Positions 1 through 6,100 of a DNA stretch of 7,229 bases are shown here, in pieces (position 1 is the first letter of the stretch; each line of letters opens with the position of its first letter). The stretch lies in the NCBI GenBank assembly GCA_029933115.1, contig JAOZOT010000079.1:4236-11464 (forward strand), read 5' to 3'. The notes under the pieces were generated by a model. It did no database searches. It saw only the letters and a list, made by a program, of their open reading frames with translations, and had not been told where the DNA came from. The DNA comes from Anaerolineae bacterium. Lineage in GTDB: Bacteria > Chloroflexota > Anaerolineae > E26-bin7. Both the position numbers and the translations under genes were made by a program.

Positions 1-21
1 GGCGGTCGCCCTGTAGATACC

Positions 22-54
22 ACCCTCCCGCAGGTTCGCAACCTGCGGGAGGGT
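22..54. repeat. Perfect 15-bp inverted repeat, terminator-like or REP-like
   Basis: The arm ACCCTCCCGCAGGTT (22-36) is followed by the 3-nt loop CGC (37-39) and the exact reverse complement AACCTGCGGGAGGGT (40-54). The stem is GC-rich and would fold very stably as RNA or as a DNA cruciform. No T-run follows on the + strand (TCACTGTTACC) and no A-run precedes it that would serve the - strand, so it is not a canonical intrinsic terminator. It could still end transcription of a gene lying to the left; one frame closes with TAG at 14-16, just before the stem. The alternative is a dispersed palindromic intergenic element. The structure is seen directly; its role is inferred. Confidence 0.8.
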
Positions 55-100
55 CACTGTTACCGACAGTTCTGGGATATACCCGGTTCCGTTCACCGAC

Positions 101-129
101 TAGCCATAACAGGCGGGTTGTGATATAAT
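101..129 (+). promoter_or_regulatory. Candidate housekeeping sigma promoter with extended -10
   Basis: A perfect extended -10, TGATATAAT (121-129, TGn plus TATAAT), lies 17 bp downstream of TAGCCA (101-106), which matches the -35 consensus TTGACA at four of six positions. The predicted start of transcription is near 135-137, giving a leader of about 27 nt before the ATG at 163. It is well placed to drive the DUF951 gene and, by read-through, the transporter and glycosyltransferase behind it. Confidence 0.7.
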
Positions 130-162
130 GATTTAACTTTCACCAGAGGAGTAGGTAAAGCG

Positions 163-363
163 ATGGTCATGGAGATCAGGCTGGGCGATATAGTTCGCTT
201 GCGAAAGCCACACCCCTGCGGCAGTTACGAGTGGCAGGTGGTACGCCTGGGAGCCGACATCGGCATCAAATGTTGCCGATGTGACCGTCGTGTGTTGCTA
301 CCACGCCGCAAGTTCGAGAAAAGCGTCAAGGCCCTTGTCGGCCGGGAGAAGGGGGCTCCTTGA
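163..363 (+). CDS. DUF951 family small protein, putative zinc-binding
   Basis: This 66-residue protein matches the DUF951 family as I know it: a conserved small protein of Firmicutes and Chloroflexota, usually about 60-70 residues and without an assigned function. Family landmarks are all present: LGDIVRLRKPHPCGS at residues 7-21, then W24, RLGADIGIKC at 28-37 and LPRRKFEK at 45-52. H17, C19 and the C37-x-x-C40 pair could form a metal site, which is an inference. It is basic and has no signal peptide or membrane segment, so it should be cytosolic. The start at 163 is favoured by the AGAGGAG at 145-151, 11 nt upstream; a second in-frame ATG at 169 would lie 17 nt away. It is the first gene after a strong promoter and 84 bp ahead of the transporter. 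The family is a sure call; the function is unknown. Confidence 0.9.
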   Translation: MVMEIRLGDIVRLRKPHPCGSYEWQVVRLGADIGIKCCRCDRRVLLPRRKFEKSVKALVGREKGAP

Positions 364-447
364 CCTTTATCCTTGACCGGTAACGGGGAAGAGACGGAGA
401 GAGGAGCGACTTCTCTCCTGCGCTTCCTTCTTTGCCCTAGATTCTAT

Positions 448-1764
448 ATGCCACAGACTGATAATCGCGGCTTCTCGGCCGTCCTCCAAAATCGCCATTT
501 CCTGTTCCTGTGGGGCGCTCAAATCCTATCACAGACAGCCATGAATGGCATCCACTTCACCCAGATGGTGCTGATCGAGAAACTCACCCGCTCCAGCGCC
601 CAGTTGGGGATTGTTATCTTGGCCTGGAGCTTGCCTGCCGTGCTATTCAGCGCCGTGGCCGGCGTGGTTGTAGATCGCTTTCCCAACAAGTGGATTCTGG
701 TAACCTCCAACGTTTTGCGTGTCTTAACTGCCGGCAGTTATATCCTCGTTTTGCGCACCTTGAGTGGCCATTCCCTCTTGCTGGCTATCTACACGACCAC
801 CTTCGTCGCCTCCGCCATCGGGCAATTCTTCAGTCCTGCCGAAGCAGCTACTATCCCTCTTCTAGTCAATCGTCAACATCTGTTGGCGGCCAACTCTCTT
901 TTCAGCTTGACTTTGACCGCTTCGGCGGTGGTTGGTTTGATACTCCTTGGTCCCCTTGGCATCAAGCTGGCAGGCGTGGAGGGCTCCTTTGCAGCCATAG
1001 CCATAATCTATATTGGCGCGGCCATTCTGGTTGCCCTTTTGCCCAGGGATAATCCTCACCCGCCGAGGAATTCCTACGCCGGTTCAGCTCTCAGGCGCGC
1101 CTGGGCTGAGGTGCGAGAAGGCTGGCAATTCGTAGGCTCCCATCGCTCCGTTCTGGCCGCACTGCTGCGCATGACTCTCATCGCCACCCTAGCTCTGATC
1201 ATGGCCATGCTGGTTCCCGGCTTTGCCGCTCGGGTGTTGGGGATGAACCCCGAGGACGCCGTCTACATCTTCGCCCCCGCCGGCCTGGGTTTGGTGTTAG
1301 GCACCTACCTGGTAGGCCGTTTCGGCTATCTTGTCAAGCGGGAGGTGCTGGTCAACACGGGACTGGGCATGATGGTACTTGCGTTGACCCTCCTCGGACT
1401 GGTGAGCCGGGGTCATCGTACTGTGGATATGCCCCTCTTTGAGGCTTACCCCCAGGCAACTATCAGCCTGACTACGGCCATTACTACCCTGACCGCCCTT
1501 CTGGGCTTCTCCATCGCCTTGGTCAACATCTCTGCCCAGACCACCCTGCAAGAAAGAACTCCTCTGGAGGTCAGAGGGCGGGTCTTTGCCGTGCAATTTC
1601 TCGTGGCCAACGTAGCCGGTCTGCCTCCTACCCTCTTCATTGGCGCTCTGGCCGACCGCATCGGTATCCCGCGCGTGATCCTGCTGATTGCCGGCGGAGT
1701 GGCTATAGCTGGTGGGCTCGGCACCTATTTTGCGCTCACCCCACGAAATCGGCCGGATTCATAG
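448..1764 (+). CDS. MFS transporter, EntS/MFS_3-like exporter
   Basis: A 438-residue integral membrane protein of the major facilitator superfamily, with about 12 hydrophobic segments in two halves separated by a charged cytoplasmic loop (roughly residues 197-230). MFS landmarks are the motif A-like GVVVDRFPNK (72-81) after TM2, FFSPAEAA (127-134), which is typical of the EntS/MFS_3 exporter group, and the second-half signature RGRVFA (376-381). This group mostly exports small molecules such as siderophores or drugs by proton antiport; the substrate cannot be read from sequence. The ATG at 448 gives the usual short N-terminus before NRHFLFLWGAQ but has no clear ribosome binding site. A TTG at 373 would add 25 residues that do not look like an MFS start, so I prefer 448. 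The stop overlaps the ribosome binding site of the glycosyltransferase gene, implying tight co-expression. A lipid or glycolipid cargo is possible (inference). Confidence 0.85.
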   Translation: MPQTDNRGFSAVLQNRHFLFLWGAQILSQTAMNGIHFTQMVLIEKLTRSSAQLGIVILAWSLPAVLFSAVAGVVVDRFPNKWILVTSNVLRVLTAGSYILVLRTLSGHSLLLAIYTTTFVASAIGQFFSPAEAATIPLLVNRQHLLAANSLFSLTLTASAVVGLILLGPLGIKLAGVEGSFAAIAIIYIGAAILVALLPRDNPHPPRNSYAGSALRRAWAEVREGWQFVGSHRSVLAALLRMTLIATLALIMAMLVPGFAARVLGMNPEDAVYIFAPAGLGLVLGTYLVGRFGYLVKREVLVNTGLGMMVLALTLLGLVSRGHRTVDMPLFEAYPQATISLTTAITTLTALLGFSIALVNISAQTTLQERTPLEVRGRVFAVQFLVANVAGLPPTLFIGALADRIGIPRVILLIAGGVAIAGGLGTYFALTPRNRPDS

Positions 1765-1768
1765 AGGT
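1763..1768 (+). promoter_or_regulatory. Ribosome binding site overlapping the MFS stop codon
   Basis: AGAGGT lies 8 nt before the ATG at 1777 and shares bases with the TAG stop (1762-1764) of the transporter gene. This fixes the glycosyltransferase start and suggests translational coupling of the pair. Confidence 0.6.
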
Positions 1769-1776
1769 AGCAGCCA

Positions 1777-2988
1777 ATGGCGAGCAAAAAAATCCTCATC
1801 CTCATGTCCGACACCGGCGGTGGCCACCGCAGTGCAGCCGAAGCCATCGCTGAAGCCGCGTACCGGTTGTATGGTGAAGCTTGCCAGGTCGAGATTGCCG
1901 ATCCCTGGACTGACCATACCCCTTTCCCCATCAACCGTCTCGGCCGGTTATACGGCCCTCTGGTCAACCGGGGCCTCATCCTGTGGAAATTAATTTTCCA
2001 CTTGACCAGCAGCCAGCATGGACTGAGCCTTCTCGAGAAAATCTTCTGGCCTATGGTCCGAAAGAGCCTGAAGGATTTCTTCTGTCAGAGTCACCCTGAC
2101 GTCATCGTCTCTGTCCACCCTGTCCTCACCCACTTCTCTATTCGAGCCCTGCAAGAGGCCAATCTCCGTATCCCCTTCGTCACTGTGGTGACCGATCTGG
2201 TCAGCCTCCATCCCCTTTGGCTCTGCCCTGAGACGGATTTCTGCCTGGTGCCCACCGAGCCGGCCAGAGATTGCGCTTTGGCCGGCGGGCTTCCCATCGA
2301 AAAGGTCAAGGTCGTGGGACTGCCCGTCGGTCTAAAGTTCGCCAGGGAGACGGGGGAGAAAGAGGCCCTGCGGGATAAACTGGGGTTGGAGCGAGACCGA
2401 CCAACCATCCTGGTGGTAGGAGGGGGTGAAGGCATGGGCAAGGTCTACAAAGTCGCCAGGGCCATAGCCAAGGCGCGCGTGGACGCTCAACTCGTGGTGG
2501 TGGCCGGCCGCAACGAAAGGCTGCGACGACGCCTGGAAAAAGTCGAGTGGGAAATCCCAACCACTATTTTCGGTTTTGTGACCAATATGTCAGAATTGAT
2601 GGCCGCTTCCGACGTCATCGTCACCAAGGCGGGACCGGCCACCATCAGCGAAGCACTCACCGTCGGTCTGCCCATCCTGCTGAGCGGCTTTATCCCCGGC
2701 CAGGAAGAAGGCAACGTGGAATACGTGATAAGCAAGGGAGTGGGAGCCTGCGCGGAGAAGCCCCAGCTAATCGCCGCTACCCTGGCTCGATGGCTTCAGG
2801 CCGAAAACGAGACCCTGACGCACATGGCTCGAAAGGCCCAGAGACTGGGGCGCCCCCAGGCAGCCCTGGATATTGCAGCAGAGATATTTCACCTGGCTCA
2901 AGCCGGCGATTCTTCGACCCAAACCCATCACTTTCACAACCCCAGCCTCCCGCCAAGACGGCAAAGGGGCCTGATTCACCTGGAGTGA
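1777..2988 (+). CDS. MGDG synthase/UgtP-like diacylglycerol glycosyltransferase (GT28)
   Basis: A 403-residue GT-B fold enzyme of family GT28. The N-terminal half carries the MGDG-synthase acceptor domain, with SDTGGGHRSAAEAI at residues 11-24, where the glycine-rich loop and H17 are the family signature. The C-terminal half is the sugar-nucleotide domain: VVGGGEGMGK (213-222), then KAGPATISEAL (284-294) and PGQEEGN (307-313), which closely resemble plant and bacterial MGDG synthases; E292 is in the usual nucleotide-sugar-contacting position. The expected reaction is transfer of galactose or glucose from a UDP-sugar to diacylglycerol at the inner face of the plasma membrane, making glycolipid. 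The length is normal for the family. The last 25 or so residues (STQTHHFHNPSLPPRRQ and after) are basic and proline-rich and look like an unstructured tail. It sits 12 bp after the transporter. The choice of sugar, and any processivity, cannot be read from sequence; a MurG-type GlcNAc transferase is less likely because of PGQEEGN. Confidence 0.88.
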   Translation: MASKKILILMSDTGGGHRSAAEAIAEAAYRLYGEACQVEIADPWTDHTPFPINRLGRLYGPLVNRGLILWKLIFHLTSSQHGLSLLEKIFWPMVRKSLKDFFCQSHPDVIVSVHPVLTHFSIRALQEANLRIPFVTVVTDLVSLHPLWLCPETDFCLVPTEPARDCALAGGLPIEKVKVVGLPVGLKFARETGEKEALRDKLGLERDRPTILVVGGGEGMGKVYKVARAIAKARVDAQLVVVAGRNERLRRRLEKVEWEIPTTIFGFVTNMSELMAASDVIVTKAGPATISEALTVGLPILLSGFIPGQEEGNVEYVISKGVGACAEKPQLIAATLARWLQAENETLTHMARKAQRLGRPQAALDIAAEIFHLAQAGDSSTQTHHFHNPSLPPRRQRGLIHLE

Positions 2989-3051
2989 CATCGGCAGCAC
3001 AGTGGCGGATCGCAAGTTGCGGACAACCGGCAAAATAGCTCCGGACTCCTA

Positions 3052-3080
3052 TTGCACAGAAGGCTTTTCCGTGATATACT
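3052..3080 (+). promoter_or_regulatory. Candidate promoter of the kinase gene, extended -10
   Basis: TGATATACT (3072-3080) is an extended -10 with five of six hexamer matches. TTGCAC (3052-3057) lies 17 bp upstream as a partial -35, with only the TTG matching. Transcription would start near 3086-3088, leaving a leader of about 95 nt. The -10 has almost the same sequence as the one at 121-129. Confidence 0.55.
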
Positions 3081-3119
3081 GATAGAAGAATTTGCGGTAA
3101 CGCCTCGGTCGCTCGCGGC

Positions 3120-3143
3120 GGCTGAAGCCAGCCGGGCTGCTAC
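3120..3143. repeat. Short palindromic element in the kinase leader
   Basis: On the - strand this reads GTAGCAGCCCGGC followed by TGGCTTCAGCC and contains the small hairpin GGCT-GA-AGCC (3120-3129 on +). It shares the layout GTAG...CTTCAG with the last bases of the window (7214-7229), which are in the opposite orientation. It may be a degenerate copy of a dispersed intergenic repeat. It would lie in the transcribed leader of the kinase gene. The similarity is short, so the call is tentative. Confidence 0.3.
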
Positions 3144-3168
3144 TTGCTGCCCACACTGATGAGGGAGC

Positions 3169-3174
3169 AGGAGG
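3169..3174 (+). promoter_or_regulatory. Strong ribosome binding site fixing the kinase start
   Basis: AGGAGG lies exactly 8 nt before the ATG at 3183. This favours that start over in-frame TTG 3144 and ATG 3159, neither of which has a comparable site in front. The receiver fold also begins right at this ATG (MAVLLLDSD). Confidence 0.8.
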
Positions 3175-3182
3175 GGAGAAAA

Positions 3183-6100
3183 ATGGCTGTCCTACTCCTG
3201 GATAGTGATCCCAACCGACGTAAAATAGTATTGGAGGCTCTGGAGCAGGCTGCCCCGGCCTTTGAGATTGAAGCGGTCGCCTCAGGAAGCGAGGCGATGC
3301 GTCGGCTCTCGGAAAAAGTATACAAAGTCATCCTGGACTGCGGCCAACCAAGGCAGGAGAGGCTGGCCATGCTGCGCAGCATCCAGCAAAAAGGTCAGTT
3401 CACCCAGGTGATCGTGGTGACGGACGAAGGCGGTGAGGAAGAAGCGCGGCAGGCCATGCAAGAGGGAGCCGGTTACTACGTTGTGCGGACTGAAGCCTAT
3501 CTGACCACTTTGCCTTTGGTAGTCGAAAAAGCTTATCAGCGTTCTCGCTTGCTGGCAGAACTGCGGCAAATGCGCGAGGGCGAAGCGAGGCCGGCCTACC
3601 TTTTGGCTCCTCAGGATGAGACGATGATAGAACTGCCCGCAGACTCCAGCGAGGCCCTCAGAGATGCATTGAATAGGATGCAAAAGGCCCTGGAAGAAGT
3701 CAACGCCCTGCTGGAAAAAAGCCAGATCAGGTTTGACAACCGGGCGAGCGCCCTTGAGCAAGCGGTAGCCGAGGCCCGCCGTCAGGCCAGAGATATGGCT
3801 ACTTTGAACGCCATTGCTGATGTCATCAGCCGCTCCTCCATTTTGGATGAGGTCCTTGGCAACACCCTGGACAAGGTGTTGGAGGCGACAGGGACAAAGA
3901 TAGGAGCCGTCCTGGTATTGGACGAGGAGGCGAGAAAGATCGTCATTGCCTCTCAGCGAGGTCTCTCGGAGGAATTTGCTCAAGCTATCACCGACGTTAA
4001 AACCAAGGAGAGGACCTTCCTCTGGAAAATTCTTTCAGGCCACTCGTTGTTGATAGACGGAGTCTCTCCAGATTCCGACGGCTATGGCCTCTCGAAGGAG
4101 ATGGCAGAAGAGGGCATTGACTCGCTGTTGGGCGTACCGTTGAGGTCCAAAGGCAAAGTCCGCGGGGCGATGATCATTGCCGCCAACGAGAAGGGCCATC
4201 TGACCTCCCACGACGTGGACTTTTTGACCATCGTCGGTCGCCAAGCCGGTCTGGCCGTCGAGAACATCAAGTTGCGGGAGGAGATTTGGCGGGCCGCAGA
4301 GGAATGGCTCAGGGAGATCGAGGGGGCTGCAGAGGCCGGAGGCGCCGACATCAGTCCGGTGGATGAGACGGGCGAACCGGAATACTCGGCGGAAACTGCG
4401 CTGGAGATCGAAGGTGAGGTGCAGCGCCAGAATCGGGAATTGTGGACCATCAACGCTGTAGCCGAAGCGGTCAGCCAATCCTTTGACCTGGATGAGATCC
4501 TCGGTAGCGTGGTCAGCAAGCTGACGGCCGTCATGGGCATTGAGGCCAGTTGGGTATATCTGGTAGAGACGCGGGAGGAGGAAGAAGAGCCAGAACTGCT
4601 GTTGAAGGCCCACCGGGGGGTGTCTGAGCGCTTCGCACAAGGTATGACCAGGATAAGGATGGGCGAAGGTCTGAACGGCCAGGTAGCGGCTTCGGGGGAG
4701 CCTTTGCTGATCGAAGACCTGGCGGAAAGTGAAGTGAGGACCAAGCTGGTGGTAGAGCAGGAGGGACTCCGCTCCTTCGCCGGAGTGCCCATGAAGGCCA
4801 AAGACAGGGTGATCGGTGTCATTGCCGTAGCCAGCCACATACCCCGTCCCTTTGCTCCCCACGAAGTGCGTCTACTCACCTCTGTCAGCAATCAGGTGGG
4901 CATCGCCGTGGAAAAAGTCCAACTCTACCATCAAGTCAGGGAATACGCTGAACAGCAAGAGAAAAGCAACCAGGTACTGCAAGAAATCAACTCTATGTTG
5001 ATGGAAAGCCAGGCCGAACTGGAAGAACAGATGGCCGTCGTGAAGAGAGCAGAGATGGAGATTCAGCAACGGAATCGCGAACTCTCTGCTCTCAACGCTA
5101 TCGCCACCACGGTCAGTCAACACCTGGATTTTGAAAAAGTCTCTGTGAGCGCCATTGACAAAGTGCTGGAGACGCTGAACCTGGCCTACGGCGAAATCTT
5201 TATCCTCGACCAAAGGACCAAAGATATGATCCTGGTGGTCTCTCGCGGCGAATCGCCCGAATTTGCCTTCAGCATCGAAAAGTTCGGTCTGGGAGAGGGT
5301 CTGCCCGGCCTCATTGCTCAGGATAAAAAGCCTCTTCTCATTGAGGACATTGCCTCAGACACCAGGTTCATCAGGGGTCTGAACAGCGAGCAACTCGGCA
5401 AGGGAAAATCGTATTCCGTGGTTGGTATCCCTCTCTTCGCTCAGGACCAACTGGTAGGAGCGATGGACTTTTTCTCGGCCGAGGGACACCCTTTCACCTC
5501 CTCGATGGTGGATTTGCTGACCACCATCGGCCATCAGATTGGCGTAGCCGTGTCTAACGCCCGCCTCTTTGAAGAGGTCAAACAGGCGGCCGAGCAGTTG
5601 AAACGGGCCAACGACGAGTTACAAGAGCTAAACCGCCTCAAATCAGATTTCATTGCCATCGTCTCCCACGAGTTGCGCACCCCTCTAGCGTCCATCATTG
5701 GTTATGTAGATTTGATGCTGGATGAAGAGACCGGGCCGTTGAACGAGGAGCAAAGTCAATACCTGGGCATTATTGAGCGCAACGCCGAACGCCTCAGCCG
5801 ACTCATCAACGATATTCTCGACATCTCTCGCATCGAAGCCGGGCGTATTGACCTGGCAATGGCTCCCCTGAACATGGTCGAGATTGCCAGAGAGACGGTG
5901 GTCACCATGCAGCCCCAAGCTCAGGTCAAGGGCATCGAAATGACCGTCTCCATGGCCGAAGGTCTGCCTCCCATCCAGGGTGACCCGGACCGCATCAGAC
6001 AGGTGCTGGTCAATCTGCTGAGCAACGCCATCAAGTTCACCCCGCAGGGCGGCCAGGTGGAGATCAGCGGTTGGTGCCTGGCGGCCGGCGAACAGCCACC

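Larger units (their letters stand above)
2989..3182 (+). other. Intergenic region with leader of the kinase gene
   Basis: This 194-bp gap holds no gene that I can support. After the glycosyltransferase stop there is an 11-nt palindrome, CGCAAGTTGCG (3011-3021), but no stem followed by a T-run, so no intrinsic terminator is visible. A promoter candidate comes at 3052-3080, then a GC-rich leader of about 95 nt with a short hairpin, GGCT-GA-AGCC (3120-3129), before the kinase ribosome binding site. Read-through from the upstream operon cannot be excluded. Confidence 0.6.

Noticed and set aside
1..120. Possible 3' end of an upstream gene
   Set aside because: One frame is open from base 1 to a stop at 121 and another stops at 14-16, but the open stretch runs through the palindrome and shows no recognisable protein. 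It is too short to call.
510..1052. 180-codon + strand frame inside the transporter gene
   Set aside because: It is out of frame with the clear MFS protein, and its translation is rich in Arg, Ser and Cys with no membrane pattern.
3011..3021. Palindrome CGCAAGTTGCG as an operator or terminator
   Set aside because: It has only 5-bp arms with a single-base centre, no T-run and no second copy nearby. This could occur by chance.
2547..3038. 163-codon + strand frame overlapping the glycosyltransferase end
   Set aside because: It is a shifted frame of the donor-sugar domain. The translation is Arg/Gly/Pro-rich and without signatures, and the real frame carries all GT28 motifs.
3282..3983. 233-codon open frame on the - strand under the kinase
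   Set aside because: It is antisense to the well-supported receiver/GAF1 coding region. The translation is low-complexity, shows no recognisable domain, and is explained by the codon bias of the kinase.
4035..4891. Two overlapping - strand open frames of 275 and 269 codons
   Set aside because: Both lie opposite GAF1-GAF2. They overlap each other in different frames, are Ser/Arg-, Gln- or His-rich and have no domain signature; they are shadows of the kinase gene.
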